Assembly: GCF_001298265.1 (NCBI RefSeq)
Contig: NZ_LGSZ01000037.1
Location: 17,587-81,586 of the forward strand
Direction: 5' to 3'
From: Allobosea vaviloviae
Lineage (GTDB): Bacteria > Pseudomonadota > Alphaproteobacteria > Rhizobiales > Beijerinckiaceae
DNA: 64,000 nt
Made by a program: the position numbers and the translations under genes. Positions 15,471-25,258 of the stretch are shown in pieces. Each line of letters begins with the position of its first letter. The stretch's first letter is position 1. The notes under the pieces were generated by a model, which worked only from the letters and a program-made list of their open reading frames with translations, made no database searches and had not been told where the DNA came from.

Positions 15471-16643
15471 TCAGCTCCGGAAATGCTTCGAGAGCTTGAG
15501 CGACTGCCCCTGATAGTTCGAGGTACCGATCTCGCCATAAAGCGCGTCGGGCTCAGCCGCCATGCGCTCAAAGGCGAGCCGACCGACGACCTGGCCATCC
15601 TCGAGCAGGAAGGGAACTTCGTGGCTGCGGACCTCCAGCACGCCGCGCGAGCCCGGCAGGCCGCCGGCGCTTGCGCCGAAGCCGGGGTCGAAAAAGCCGG
15701 CATAGTGGACGCGGAACTCGCCCATCGTCGGGTCGATCGGCGCCATCTCGGCGGCATAGCCGGCGGGAATGTGAAGTTTTTCCTTGGAGGCCAAGATGTA
15801 GAATTGGTGCGGGTCGAGGATGAGGCGCCTGGCGCTACGGGCCGGGATGGGCGTCCAGAAGTCGTCGATCGAGTAGGCTGCGATGCGGTCGACGTCGATG
15901 ACGTCGGTGAAGCGCTGCGCCTGATATCCAATCGTCTCTCCATTATGAGAGCCCGCGAGGTGGATGCTGAACTGCAGGCCGTTCTGGATGACCGGAACAC
16001 CGTCGACCAGCGGCGTCTCCCGGTGGATGTCGCGCAACTCCTTGTCGGAGACGCGAAAGCCGATCGCCTCCTCCTGCCCGGAGTTGCGCCGCCGGAAGCG
16101 CAGCTGGTTCAGCCGACTGCCCTTGCGCACCTTGATCGAGAAGCTAGCCGGTGAGATTTCGGCATAAAGCTTGCCCGAATAGCCACCGGGCACGGTGTCG
16201 AACATGCTGGCACGGTCGGCGATCAACCGCGTGAAGACGTCGAGCCGACCGGTCGAACTCTTCGGATTGGCGAAGGCGGAAATCGTGGTCGGCAGATCAT
16301 CGAGCGATTCCATGAGCTCAACGACATACACGCAGTTCTTCTCGAGGATGGCGCCACCCTCGAGCGAAAATTCGTCCTGGGTCAGGTCGGAGAGAGCTTT
16401 CTCGACGGTCTTGTTCGGACCGGGCAGGAAGCTGGCGCGGACGCGATACGCCTTGTGGCCAAGGCGCAGGTCGATGCTCGCCGGCTGATACTGACTCTCG
16501 GCGAAGGCGCCCGAGATCGAGCGGACCATGCCACGCTGGACGAGCTTGCGGATATCCTGGCGCGGCAGCACGCCGGACGGGCCGCTGAGGCTCGACGAGT
16601 GCGGGCCCTTCTCGATATCCGCCAGCATGTCAGGAACGGCCAT
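15471..16643 (-). CDS. dcd: 2'-deoxycytidine 5'-triphosphate deaminase (long, two-domain form)
   Basis: 390 aa from the ATG at 16643; an ATG at 16658 is an alternative. The length is twice that of the classic Dcd, and two related beta-rich halves are seen, as in the alphaproteobacterial family in which two dUTPase-like domains are fused. Markers include SSTGRLDVFTRLIAD (about 131-145) in the first half and the GFFDPGFG loop in the second. The enzyme turns dCTP into dUTP, feeding dTMP synthesis. Monocistronic, next to the tRNA. Confidence 0.85.
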   Translation of the reverse strand: MAVPDMLADIEKGPHSSSLSGPSGVLPRQDIRKLVQRGMVRSISGAFAESQYQPASIDLRLGHKAYRVRASFLPGPNKTVEKALSDLTQDEFSLEGGAILEKNCVYVVELMESLDDLPTTISAFANPKSSTGRLDVFTRLIADRASMFDTVPGGYSGKLYAEISPASFSIKVRKGSRLNQLRFRRRNSGQEEAIGFRVSDKELRDIHRETPLVDGVPVIQNGLQFSIHLAGSHNGETIGYQAQRFTDVIDVDRIAAYSIDDFWTPIPARSARRLILDPHQFYILASKEKLHIPAGYAAEMAPIDPTMGEFRVHYAGFFDPGFGASAGGLPGSRGVLEVRSHEVPFLLEDGQVVGRLAFERMAAEPDALYGEIGTSNYQGQSLKLSKHFRS

Positions 16644-16833
16644 TGATCGGTTGCCCATCTGTGGCGACGACAAACATTCTCTTTGATCGCGCGTTGCGGC
16701 GCAGGCGAGTCCCCTAGCACGACTTGTCCACGCGATTCGAGCATCCTGAGCGGGTTGACCGCCCGGCTCCGACGCCGCAAACACGGGGGATGATGGCGGT
16801 CGCGGCCGGACCGCCGGCTCGGGAGTCGTGGCG

Positions 16834-17226
16834 ATGTATCAAGCCGAGACGCATGGCGTGCGCGTGACTGCCGTGCCGAGCTTCATGGAAGGCGAATCCT
16901 CGCATGCGCAGGGGCGCTATTTCTGGGCCTACACCATGGAAATCCTCAATCTCTCGGCGCAGACTGTGCAATTGATGAGCCGCCACTGGTTCATCACGGA
17001 TGGACGCGGCGAGGTTCATGAGGTGCGCGGCGACGGCGTCGTCGGCCAGCAGCCGGTGCTGCGCCCGGGCGAGAGCTACAGCTACACCTCGGGCTGCCCG
17101 CTGATGACGCCCGATGGCTCGATGCGCGGCTTCTATGCCATGCTCGGCGAGGACGGCGTGATCTTCGACGTCGAAGTCCCGCTGTTTCCGCTCGATTCCC
17201 CTTATGTGAAGAAGGTCCTGCATTGA
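16834..17226 (+). CDS. apaG: ApaG domain protein
   Basis: 130 aa from the ATG at 16834, which has GGGAG 8 nt upstream (a GTG at 16828 is too close to it). It covers the whole ApaG fold with the GQQPVLRPGESYSYTSG and GSMRGFYAM blocks. ApaG is a small FN3-like protein linked to divalent cation resistance (CorD) in some bacteria; the molecular role is unsettled. Its stop overlaps the TTG start of argE. Confidence 0.92.
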   Translation: MYQAETHGVRVTAVPSFMEGESSHAQGRYFWAYTMEILNLSAQTVQLMSRHWFITDGRGEVHEVRGDGVVGQQPVLRPGESYSYTSGCPLMTPDGSMRGFYAMLGEDGVIFDVEVPLFPLDSPYVKKVLH

Positions 17227-18398
17227 CTGCTCCCTCGCCGACCGGTGAGCGCCTCGCGCCGCTCGACATGCTCGCCAAGCTCGTTTCCTTCGACACGGTG
17301 AGCCATAAGTCCAACCTGCCGCTGATCGCCTTCGTCGAGGACTATCTGGCGGGCTGGGGCGTCTCCTCGGTCCGCATCCCCAACGCGACCGGCGACAAGG
17401 CGGCGCTGTTTGCCACGATCGGCCCGCAAGGTCAGGGCGGCGTGCTGCTCTCGGGCCATACCGACGTGGTGCCGGTCGAGGGCCAGGCCTGGAGCCGAGA
17501 CCCGTTCACGCTGCATGTCGAGAACGGCCGGGCCTATGGCCGCGGTGCCGTCGACATGAAGGGGTTCATCGCGCTGGCTTTGGCGCTGGTGCCGGATTTC
17601 CTGGCGGCCGATCTCAAGACGCCGATCCACCTGTTCTTCTCCTATGACGAGGAGGTCACCTGCCTCGGCGTCGTCGACGGCATCGCGCGCATGGGCGTGG
17701 ATCTGCCACGTCCGCGCGCCGTGATTGTGGGCGAGCCGACCTCGCTGGAACTCGCCGACGCGCATAAGGGCATCCGCACCTTCTTCACGACCATCACCGG
17801 CGTGCCGGCGCATTCCTCGAAGCCGCATCTCGGGGCGAGTGCCGTGCATGGCGGCATCAGGCTGTCGGCCGGGCTGGTTGGTTTCGCCGACGAGCGCGAG
17901 GCGAACCCGGACCAGAGCGGCCGCTTCGACCCGCCCTATGACACCGTGCATGTCGGCAAGTTCCATGGCGGGATCGCCCGCAACATCCTGGCGGATCGCT
18001 GCGATCTGTCCTGGGAGGTCCGCACCCTGCCGGGCTCCGATCCGGAGGACGTGCCGGCCCGCTTTGCCGCCTTGTCGCAGGAGGTGCTGGCCCGGATGCG
18101 CAAGACCGCCCCTTCGGCCACGATCGAGACGGTGATGAGCTCGGACGTGCCGGGCCTCGCGCCCGATCCCGGCTCCGAGGCCGAGACGCTGGTGATGCGG
18201 CTGGCCGGCCGCAACAGCACCATCGCCGTCGCCTATGCGACGGAAGCGGGCCATTTCCAGCGGGCGGGGCTGCCGACGATCGTCTGCGGTCCCGGCTCGA
18301 TCGACCAGGCGCACCAGCCTGACGAATACATCACGCTGGAGCAGTTCGCCACGGGCGAGGCCTTCATGCGCAAGCTGATGGCGGAGTGCCGGGGGTAA
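17223..18398 (+). CDS. argE: Acetylornithine deacetylase (M20 metallopeptidase)
   Basis: 391 aa starting at TTG 17223, overlapping the apaG stop (TTGA). The M20 metal-binding motifs are present: SGHTDVVPV (about 78-86), GAVDMKGF (about 110), and the EEVTC catalytic glutamate. It hydrolyses N-acetylornithine to ornithine in arginine synthesis, matching the argF and argD genes on the other side. A related amino-acid deacylase cannot be excluded. Confidence 0.85.
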   Translation: MTAPSPTGERLAPLDMLAKLVSFDTVSHKSNLPLIAFVEDYLAGWGVSSVRIPNATGDKAALFATIGPQGQGGVLLSGHTDVVPVEGQAWSRDPFTLHVENGRAYGRGAVDMKGFIALALALVPDFLAADLKTPIHLFFSYDEEVTCLGVVDGIARMGVDLPRPRAVIVGEPTSLELADAHKGIRTFFTTITGVPAHSSKPHLGASAVHGGIRLSAGLVGFADEREANPDQSGRFDPPYDTVHVGKFHGGIARNILADRCDLSWEVRTLPGSDPEDVPARFAALSQEVLARMRKTAPSATIETVMSSDVPGLAPDPGSEAETLVMRLAGRNSTIAVAYATEAGHFQRAGLPTIVCGPGSIDQAHQPDEYITLEQFATGEAFMRKLMAECRG

Positions 18399-18412
18399 CG
18401 CTTATCCGACAC

Positions 18413-18440
18413 GTCATACTCGGGCTTCGCCGAGTATGAC
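18413..18440. terminator. Hairpin between convergent argE and hslO (GTCAT-type palindrome)
   Basis: GTCATACTCGG (18413-18423) and CCGAGTATGAC (18430-18440) form an 11-bp perfect stem with a GCTTCG loop. It could end transcription from both sides. Its GTCAT...ATGAC ends match the larger palindromes at 25.1, 52.5 and 60.8 kb. Confidence 0.6.
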
Positions 18441-18452
18441 GGCGGACGGCCT

Positions 18453-19478
18453 TCACTCCCCCGCCAGCCCGTCCTCGACCTCGGTCGCCGCGAAGACATA
18501 GCGCCGCGAGCAGAACTCGCAGGTGACGCCGAGCGTGCCGTCATCGGCAACCATCGCCTTGCGGTCCTCGCCTGAGAAGCCGCGCAGCATGCCAAGCACG
18601 CGCTCACGCGAGCAGCGGCAGGCTTCGTGAACCAGGGTCGGCTCGAAGACCCGCGCGCCACGCTCGTGGAAGAGCCTGTAGAGCAGACGCTCGCTCTCCA
18701 GCAGCGGGTCGAGCAGTTCGTGATCCTCGACCGTCTCGACCAGCGAGCGCGCTTCCGCCCAGGCATCGTCGCTGATCCCGTCGGGATCCGTGTTGGTCAG
18801 GATCTCGTGGCCTTCGGGCGCGTCGCCCGGATGCATGTCGGCGGCGCGCAGGCGGTCGACCGAATGCGGCATGAACTGGACCAGGAGCCCGCCGGCGCGC
18901 CAATGCCGGCTGCCGCCGGGGCCGACGATCGAACCGACGCCGAGCCGGATCCGGCTCGGGATCTGCTCGGACTGGCGGAAATACTGATGCGCCGCCTCTT
19001 CGAGGCTCTGGCGGTTCAAAGCCACCACGCCCTGATAGCGCGTCGTCGCCGAGCCCTGATCGACGGTCATGGCGAGATGACCCTCGCCGAGCAGATCTCC
19101 GGTGCTCAAGCTGCCGGCCGCGACCGCGTCCGCAAGCTTCGCCTCGTCGATATGTGCAACGGCGCGAAAACTGTCGGGTGCGTTGAAGTCGACGACCATC
19201 ATCGAGATCGCCCCGTCGCTCTTGGTCTGGAGCTGGAAACGGCCCTCGAATTTCAGCGCCGTGCCAAGCAGCACGGTCAGTGCCGCGGCCTCGCCGAGCA
19301 CGCGGGCGACGGGTTCCGGATAGTCGTGCCGGGCCAGGATGGTGTCGATCGAGGAGCCAAGTCGCACGACGCGGCCACGCACGTCGAGATCGGGTACCGT
19401 GAAGGGCACGACGCGGTCGTCGAGCGCGGCCAGGCTTTCAAGCGCAGCATACCCCGCGCCGGTGTCGGTATCGGCCAT
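18453..19478 (-). CDS. hslO: Hsp33 redox-regulated chaperone
   Basis: 341 aa from the ATG at 19478, overlapping the argF stop (ATGA). The C-terminal redox switch has the expected four cysteines: CRC in HEACRCSRERV and CEFC in TCEFCSRRY, which bind zinc when reduced and unfold on oxidation to activate the holdase. The rest matches the Hsp33 core (GDLLGEGHLAMTVDQG). The argF-hslO pairing is common in Rhizobiales. Confidence 0.93.
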   Translation of the reverse strand: MADTDTGAGYAALESLAALDDRVVPFTVPDLDVRGRVVRLGSSIDTILARHDYPEPVARVLGEAAALTVLLGTALKFEGRFQLQTKSDGAISMMVVDFNAPDSFRAVAHIDEAKLADAVAAGSLSTGDLLGEGHLAMTVDQGSATTRYQGVVALNRQSLEEAAHQYFRQSEQIPSRIRLGVGSIVGPGGSRHWRAGGLLVQFMPHSVDRLRAADMHPGDAPEGHEILTNTDPDGISDDAWAEARSLVETVEDHELLDPLLESERLLYRLFHERGARVFEPTLVHEACRCSRERVLGMLRGFSGEDRKAMVADDGTLGVTCEFCSRRYVFAATEVEDGLAGE

Positions 19479-20398
19479 CAGGCGGAGACCCCGCCGAAGC
19501 ACCAGGCCAGGATGCCCTTCTGGGCGTGCAGGCGATTCTCGGCCTCGTCGAACACGGCCGATTGCGGCCCGTCCATCACGGCGTCGGTGACCTCCTCGCC
19601 GCGGCTGGCGGGCAGGCAGTGCATGAAGATGGCGTCCTTTTCGGCGCGGCCGAGCAGGCGCTCGTCGACCTGATAGGGCCGCAGCAGATTGTGGCGCGTG
19701 CCTTCCTCGTCGCCCATCGAGACCCAGCAATCGGTGATGACGCAGTCGGCGCCCTCGACCGCAGCTTCGGGCCTCGTGGTCAAGGAGAGCTTCGCGCCCT
19801 GCTTCTTGGCCCAGTCGAGCAGGGCCGGCGGGGGCGCCAGTTCCTCGGGCGTCGCGATGGCCAGTTCGAAATCGAGCCGGCCGGCCGCATGCACCCAGGA
19901 GGTCAGAACATTGTTGGTATCGCCGGTCCAGGCGATGCGCTTGCCTTTGATCGAGCCCTTGCGCTCCTCGAAGGTCATGACGTCGGCCATGACCTGGCAG
20001 GGATGCTGGCGCTTGGTCAGCCCGTTGATCACCGGCACGGTGGCGTATTTCGCCATCTCGACCACGGCATCATGGTCGAGCATGCGGATCATGATCGCAT
20101 CGACATAGCGCGACAGCACGCGGGCGGTGTCGGCGATGGTCTCGCGCTCGCCGAGCTCGATCTCGCGGCCGGTGACCATCATCGGCGAGCCGCCGAGCTC
20201 GCGGATGCCGACATCGAAGGACACGCGGGTGCGCAGCGAGGGCTGCTCGAAGACCATGGCGACGACCTTGCCCTCGAGCAGGCGATCGACAGCGGCATCC
20301 GGCGTGCGGCGGCGCGACTTGATGTCCTCGCCGGCGCGCAGGATGGCGCGCAGCTCGTTTGCGGAGAAATCGGAGAGATCGAGGAAATGGCGCGTCAC
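19478..20398 (-). CDS. argF: Ornithine carbamoyltransferase
   Basis: 306 aa. It makes citrulline from ornithine and carbamoyl phosphate. Visible motifs: the carbamoyl-phosphate loop SLRTR (54-58), HPCQ (about 132), the ornithine-binding DCWVSMG (about 226) and HCLPA (about 265). The canonical loop is STRTR; Leu55 here is unusual. It lies between argD (50 nt upstream) and hslO, on one minus-strand transcript. Confidence 0.92.
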   Translation of the reverse strand: MTRHFLDLSDFSANELRAILRAGEDIKSRRRTPDAAVDRLLEGKVVAMVFEQPSLRTRVSFDVGIRELGGSPMMVTGREIELGERETIADTARVLSRYVDAIMIRMLDHDAVVEMAKYATVPVINGLTKRQHPCQVMADVMTFEERKGSIKGKRIAWTGDTNNVLTSWVHAAGRLDFELAIATPEELAPPPALLDWAKKQGAKLSLTTRPEAAVEGADCVITDCWVSMGDEEGTRHNLLRPYQVDERLLGRAEKDAIFMHCLPASRGEEVTDAVMDGPQSAVFDEAENRLHAQKGILAWCFGGVSA

Positions 20399-20447
20399 GG
20401 GCGCGTCCTTCGCTTACCTGATGAGAGTTGGCTGGACTGAAAGGGTT

Positions 20448-21668
20448 CTACTCGGCCGCCGGCCGCTTCAGCGCAGCCTCGATGGCGCCGGCGGCACGGT
20501 CGAGCCGCGAGACGGCATCCGCGACTTCCGGCTCGCCGATGATCAGCGGCGGCAGCAGGCGCACGACATTGTCGCCGGCGGCCACGACGAGCAGACCGGC
20601 GGCGCGGGCCTCGGCGACGAAGTCGGTGTTGAGCGTGTGCAGCTTGAGGCCGAGCATCAGGCCCTCGCCCCGAATCTCGGCGATCACCTCGGGATGCTTG
20701 TCCTTGAGCTCGGCCAGAGACTGCTTCAGCCGCAGCGAGGTCTGCGCGACATGGTCGATGAAGCCAGGCGCCAGGATGACATCCAGCACCGCGTTGCCGA
20801 CCGCCATGGCGAGCGGATTGCCGCCAAAGGTGGTGCCATGCGTGCCCAGCGTCATGCCCGAGGCTGCCTCTTCGGTGGCGAGGCAGACGCCCATCGGGAA
20901 GCCGCCGCCGATGCCCTTGGCGACCGACATGATGTCGGGCGTCACGCCCGACAGCTCATAGGCGAAGAACTTGCCGGTCCGGCCGACGCCGGTCTGGATC
21001 TCGTCGAAGATCAGCATCAGGCCATGCTCGTCGCAGAGGTCGCGCAGCAGCCGCAGGAAGCGCGACGGGGCCGAGCGCAAGCCGCCTTCGCCCTGGATCG
21101 GCTCGACCATCATAGCTGCCGTCTCCGGCCCGATCGCCGCCTTCAGCGCCGCCTCGTCGTCGAAGGGCACCTGATCGAAGCCGTCGACCTTGGGGCCGAA
21201 GCCGTCGATGTATTTCTGCTGCCCGCCGGCGGCGATGGTCGCCAACGTGCGGCCATGGAAGGCGCCCTCGAAGGTGATGATCCGGTAGCGCTCGGGATGG
21301 CCCTTCGCCGCGTGGTATTTGCGCGCCATCTTGATGGCGCACTCATTCGCCTCGGCGCCCGAATTGGTGAAGAAGGCGCGCTGCGCGAAGGTCGCCTCGC
21401 AGAGCCTGCGTGCCAGTCGCTCGCCCTCGGGCATCGTGTAGAGGTTGGAGGTGTGCCAGATCTTGCCGGCCTGCGCCGTCAGCGCCTCGACCAGGTGCGG
21501 ATGGGCGTGGCCGAGCGAATTGACGGCGATACCAGCGCCGAAATCGAGATAGCGCGTGCCGTCAGCCGTGATCGCCCAGGGGCCTTCGCCGCGCTCGAAA
21601 GCGACAGGCGCGCGGGCATAGGTCGGAAGCAGGACGGACTGGGAAGCGGAAACGGGAGCGGGGGCCAT
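20448..21668 (-). CDS. argD: Acetylornithine aminotransferase
   Basis: 406 aa class III PLP aminotransferase. The PLP lysine lies in [13 protein letters not shown] (about 240-252), with the upstream [12 protein letters not shown] block and the substrate region GAFHGRT. It transfers an amino group to N-acetylglutamate semialdehyde in arginine synthesis; members often also serve lysine synthesis. First gene of argD-argF-hslO. Confidence 0.92.
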   Translation of the reverse strand: MAPAPVSASQSVLLPTYARAPVAFERGEGPWAITADGTRYLDFGAGIAVNSLGHAHPHLVEALTAQAGKIWHTSNLYTMPEGERLARRLCEATFAQRAFFTNSGAEANECAIKMARKYHAAKGHPERYRIITFEGAFHGRTLATIAAGGQQKYIDGFGPKVDGFDQVPFDDEAALKAAIGPETAAMMVEPIQGEGGLRSAPSRFLRLLRDLCDEHGLMLIFDEIQTGVGRTGKFFAYELSGVTPDIMSVAKGIGGGFPMGVCLATEEAASGMTLGTHGTTFGGNPLAMAVGNAVLDVILAPGFIDHVAQTSLRLKQSLAELKDKHPEVIAEIRGEGLMLGLKLHTLNTDFVAEARAAGLLVVAAGDNVVRLLPPLIIGEPEVADAVSRLDRAAGAIEAALKRPAAE

Positions 21669-22249
21669 GAGATTGAAATCCTCGCGACGGCGATGGGAAG
21701 AACGGATTGGCGCTGAGCTGAAACGGTGGTTCGGGTTGACCTGCGGCGCGCTGTGGCAGTTTCACAGCCGCGTGCGACCCGACGACGACGTTATCGTCGC
21801 AGCCAGATTCCGACGTCTCGTCGCACCGTCATCCGCATCGTGGAAGACCCTGATCCGTAAAACATAAGCGCCGCCCAAGAGGGCGGCGGCAACACCTCGC
21901 AACTATGCTAAAGGGCGCCGCTCCTGTCAATTCCGCGCCGCACCGCTGCCGTCCCCGTTCCGACGCTCTTGCCGCTGCGAGAGTGTTGCCGAAAGGATTC
22001 GCTTGACGGCGATCGATCGATTGCCTGGGGGAAAAAACGATTTCCGATTCGCCGACTCTTGTGGCCGAGTCCGGGCATCTTGTATGGTCGGCTTTGTCAG
22101 ATACGACATCTCGTGCGGCGACCCCAGTACCGTCAGTCTCGGCTGCAACGGCTTCCGTTTAGCGACGGACGCCGCCGGTATCGGATTCCGCCATGATCCG
22201 CCCACAGGCCGCCTCCATAGGAGGCGACTGAAGAAGACAGGTGAGCCCG
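21669..22249. promoter_or_regulatory. Divergent control region of argD and gcrA, rich in GANTC sites
   Basis: 581 nt without a convincing gene. Six GANTC sites (CcrM methylation targets) are seen, at 21806, 21996, 22046, 22054, 22067 and 22184. A hairpin GCCGCCC-AAGA-GGGCGGC (21870-21887) lies upstream of argD. A TTGACG box (about 22002) could be part of the gcrA promoter. Confidence 0.5.
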
Positions 22250-22810
22250 ATGAACGAAGCCGGAGCATGGACGGAAGAGCGCGTCGAGCTTTTGAAGAAG
22301 CTCTGGAGCGACGGTCTCAGCGCCAGCCAGATCGCGGCCGAACTCGGCAGCGTGACGCGCAACGCGGTGATCGGAAAGGTGCACCGGCTCGGCTTGTCCG
22401 GCCGCGCCAAGAACCCGGCCGCCGCCAGCACGCCCCGAACGGCTGCGACGCCGCGCAAGGCGCCGACGCGCTCGCCCAGCCATCCGATGAACAGCCAGGG
22501 CAGCCAGGGCGGAATGACCCGCGGCGCCAATGCGCTGGCGCCGCAATATACCGCCGAGGTGGAAGCCGAGACCGAGCAGGCGCCGGCTCCTTCCGAGGAT
22601 GTGGTGATCCCCTTCTCCGAGCGGGTCACGATCATGGACCTGCGCGAATATATGTGCCGCTGGCCGATGGGCGACCCGACCACGCCGGAATTCCGCTTTT
22701 GCGGCGGCCGCTCCCAAACCGGCATGCCCTATTGCAGCTACCACGCCCGCATCGCCTACCAGCCGGCCGCCGACCGCCGCCGGGACCGCGGCAAGGTGGC
22801 GCGCGCCTGA
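22250..22810 (+). CDS. gcrA: GcrA cell-cycle regulator
   Basis: 186 aa from the ATG at 22250 (a GTG at 22241 is an alternative). The N-terminal helix-turn-helix (WTEERVELLKKLW...ASQIAAELG...RNAVIGKVHRLGLSGR) is typical, followed by a long Ala/Pro/Thr-rich linker (about 55-115) and the C-terminal sigma-70-binding module with CRWPMGDP...FRFCGG and YCSYHARIAY. GcrA recruits sigma-70 RNA polymerase to promoters carrying m6A-methylated GANTC sites and drives S-phase genes. Confidence 0.95.
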   Translation: MNEAGAWTEERVELLKKLWSDGLSASQIAAELGSVTRNAVIGKVHRLGLSGRAKNPAAASTPRTAATPRKAPTRSPSHPMNSQGSQGGMTRGANALAPQYTAEVEAETEQAPAPSEDVVIPFSERVTIMDLREYMCRWPMGDPTTPEFRFCGGRSQTGMPYCSYHARIAYQPAADRRRDRGKVARA

Positions 22811-22837
22811 AGGTGCAGAGCCCCTGATATCTCGGAG

Positions 22838-22864
22838 AAAGCCGGCCGCGAGGTCGGCTTTTTC
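22838..22864 (+). terminator. Terminator of gcrA
   Basis: AAAGCCGGCC (22838-22847) pairs with GGTCGGCTTT (22852-22861) around GCGA, with one G-T wobble, and the T-run continues to 22864. The hairpin stands between convergent gcrA and aapM. Confidence 0.75.
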
Positions 22865-22881
22865 ATTGGCAGCCAGCCGGC

Positions 22882-23931
22882 TCAACGGTGCTGGCGCCGC
22901 CCCATCATCTCCAGATGGCGGCTCCAGCGCGAGAGCGCGAAGCAGATCAGCCAGTAGATCGACCCCGAGAAGACATAGGCTTCCATGCTCATGCCGACCC
23001 AGGCGGGGTCGGCCAACGAGGCCTGGGCGATGCCGAGCAGATCGAGGATCGAAACGACGAGGACGAGCGTGGTGTTCTTCACCAGGGCGATGAATTCGTT
23101 GGTCATCGCCGGCAGCGAGATGCGCAGCGCCTGCGGCAGGATGATCAGCCCGGTCGCCTTCCAATAGGTCAGTCCGAGCGCGGTCGCCGCTTCGCGTTGG
23201 CCCGGCGGCAGGGCCTGGAGGCCGCCACGCACGGCTTCCGCCATATAGGCGGCAATGACGAGGCCGAGCCCGATGACGGCGCGCGCCAGGCGGTCGATGC
23301 CGATGCCGCCCGGCAGGATCAGCGGCAAAAGCAGCGAGGCCAGGAAGATCACCGCGATGATCGGCACACCACGCCAGAACTCGATAAACAGCACGCTGAT
23401 CAGCCTGACGACCTTGAGCTGCGACTGGCGGCCGAGCGCGAGCAGGATGCCGAGCGGGATCGCGATCAGGCTGGCATAGACCGAGATGAACAGGGTCAGC
23501 ATCAGCCCGCCCCATTCGCGAGTCTCGATCGGCCGCAGGCCGAAACCGCCCGACAGCAGCCAGATGCCGAGCGGCGGCAGGACGATCAGCGCCGCGATGG
23601 CCGCCTTCAGCCGCAGCCGCGGCGGCGCGAAGACGATGGCGGCCGCTGCGAGGGCGAACAGGATACCGGTCAGGTCGGCCCGCCAGCGCTGGTCCGACGG
23701 ATAGAGCCCGTACATGAACTGGCCGAAGCGGGCCTTGACGAAGACCCAGCAGGCGCCGCCGGCCGCACAATCGGCCCGGGTCGAACCGCTCCAGGTCGCG
23801 TCGATCAGCGCCCAGCGGATGATCGGGATGGCGATCCAGGCCAAAGCGGCCGCGAGCAGCAGCGTGACGAGGCCGGCCGCGGGGGTCGCGAAGAGGCGCT
23901 GGCGCCAGAGGGGGAGAGCCGCCGCGCTCAT
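22882..23931 (-). CDS. aapM: General L-amino-acid ABC transporter permease AapM
   Basis: 349 aa inner-membrane protein from the ATG at 23931, overlapping aapQ by 4 nt. About eight hydrophobic segments; the permease coupling loop EAVRGGLQALPPGQREAATALGL (232-254 region) contacts the ATPase. The DCAAGGACWVFVKARFGQFMYG periplasmic insert (about 54-75) is typical of AapM/BztC proteins. Third gene of aapJ-aapQ-aapM; no ATP-binding gene (aapP) follows. Confidence 0.9.
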   Translation of the reverse strand: MSAAALPLWRQRLFATPAAGLVTLLLAAALAWIAIPIIRWALIDATWSGSTRADCAAGGACWVFVKARFGQFMYGLYPSDQRWRADLTGILFALAAAAIVFAPPRLRLKAAIAALIVLPPLGIWLLSGGFGLRPIETREWGGLMLTLFISVYASLIAIPLGILLALGRQSQLKVVRLISVLFIEFWRGVPIIAVIFLASLLLPLILPGGIGIDRLARAVIGLGLVIAAYMAEAVRGGLQALPPGQREAATALGLTYWKATGLIILPQALRISLPAMTNEFIALVKNTTLVLVVSILDLLGIAQASLADPAWVGMSMEAYVFSGSIYWLICFALSRWSRHLEMMGRRQHR

Positions 23932-25091
23932 CGGGTCACCAGCGCGATCCTGGCGTTGTACCAGTTCATGAAGGCGGACACGGCCAGCCCGATGACGAGA
24001 TAGACCGCCAGCGTCATGGCGATGATCTCGATCGCCTGGCCGGTGTTGTTGAGGGCAGAGCCCATGAACAGGCTGACCACGTCGGGATAGGCGATGGCCG
24101 CGCCGAAGGACGAGTTCTTGAGCACGTTGAGATACTGGTTCGTCAGCGGCGGGATCATCACGCGCAGCGCCTGCGGGATGGTGACGAGGCGCAGCGTCCG
24201 GACAGGCCGCAGGCCGAGCGCAGAGGCCGCCTCGATCTGGCCATGCGGCACCGCCTGGATGCCGCCGCGGACGATCTCGGCGATGAAGCCCGCGGTATAG
24301 GTGACGAGCGCGGCCAACAGCGCGACGAATTCCGGGATGACGACGAAGCCGCCGCGATAGTTGAAGCCGCGCAGGACGGGGATATCCCAGCGCGTCGCCA
24401 GGCTCGCCCAGGTCACGGCCAGCACCGGCACCAGAACGATCAGCACCAGGCCGATCGCCAGCATCGGCGCATCCTGCCCGGTCCGGTCCTTGCGGCGGCG
24501 GGCCCAGAGCGAGACAAGCCCCTGCGCCAGCCATGACAGCAGGATCGCGGCCAGTGCCCAGCGGAAATTTGCGGGCGCATCCGGCAGCGGAATGGTGAGG
24601 CCACGGTTGTTCAGGAAGGCGACGCCGAAGACGCTGACGCTGTCGCGCGGCGCCGGCAGCGCGGCGATGACGCCGAAATACCAGAACAGCACGAAGAACA
24701 GCAGCGGGATGTTGCGGACGAATTCGATATAGGCCCCGGCCACGGTCGAGAGCAGCCAGTGCGACGACAGCCTGGCGATGCCGACGACGAAACCGAGCGC
24801 GGTGGCGAGCACGACCGACACGATGGTGACCAGCATGGTGTTAGCGACGCCGGCCCAGAACAGGTCGAGGACCGTGCTGGCCCTTGTGTAGTCGGTCAGC
24901 ACGAAGGGCACGTCGATGCCGGAATTGCGCCAGAGGAAGTCGAAGCCCGAGGCGATGCCGGCCTTGACCATGTTCTCCGAGGCGTTGCGCACGAAGAAGA
25001 TGGTCAGGCCGACGAGGCCGAGCACGAGCGCGATCTGGTAGAACCAGTCGCGGACGCGCTTGTCGTTGAGAAGTGAAATGATGTTCAGCAA
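23928..25091 (-). CDS. aapQ: General L-amino-acid ABC transporter permease AapQ
   Basis: 387 aa inner-membrane protein with about eight hydrophobic segments and a long periplasmic part after the first (residues about 35-85). The coupling loop EIVRGGIQAVPHGQIEAASALGL lies near 280. It forms a heterodimeric channel with AapM. Start ATG at 25091, followed by the typical NDKRVRDWFYQ sequence of the family. Confidence 0.9.
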   Translation of the reverse strand: MLNIISLLNDKRVRDWFYQIALVLGLVGLTIFFVRNASENMVKAGIASGFDFLWRNSGIDVPFVLTDYTRASTVLDLFWAGVANTMLVTIVSVVLATALGFVVGIARLSSHWLLSTVAGAYIEFVRNIPLLFFVLFWYFGVIAALPAPRDSVSVFGVAFLNNRGLTIPLPDAPANFRWALAAILLSWLAQGLVSLWARRRKDRTGQDAPMLAIGLVLIVLVPVLAVTWASLATRWDIPVLRGFNYRGGFVVIPEFVALLAALVTYTAGFIAEIVRGGIQAVPHGQIEAASALGLRPVRTLRLVTIPQALRVMIPPLTNQYLNVLKNSSFGAAIAYPDVVSLFMGSALNNTGQAIEIIAMTLAVYLVIGLAVSAFMNWYNARIALVTR

Positions 25092-25120
25092 AGGCTTCGT
25101 TCCTGCGGAACCGCTTCACC

Positions 25121-25220
25121 GTCATCCCGGGCGGAGCGAAGCGGAGACCCGGGATCCATGCCGGAACGGTTCAGGCATGGATCCCGGATCGGCGCCGCTG
25201 CGCGGCTTGTCCGGGATGAC
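25121..25220. repeat. REP-type nested palindrome between aapJ and aapQ
   Basis: 100 bp with perfect ends GTCATCCCGG (25121-25130) and CCGGGATGAC (25211-25220), enclosing a second palindrome GGATCCATGCCGG ... CAGGCATGGATCC. A clear relative is found at 52498-52607. Located in an operon, it could stabilise the aapJ part of the mRNA, as REP sequences do elsewhere. Confidence 0.75.
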
Positions 25221-25258
25221 CGCGTGATTCCGCGTTCAGACGGAGGCTGCCGCCGCTC

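Noticed and set aside
21927..22268. 113-codon minus-strand frame upstream of gcrA
   Set aside because: Overlaps the gcrA start and the GANTC cluster; composition is not protein-like.
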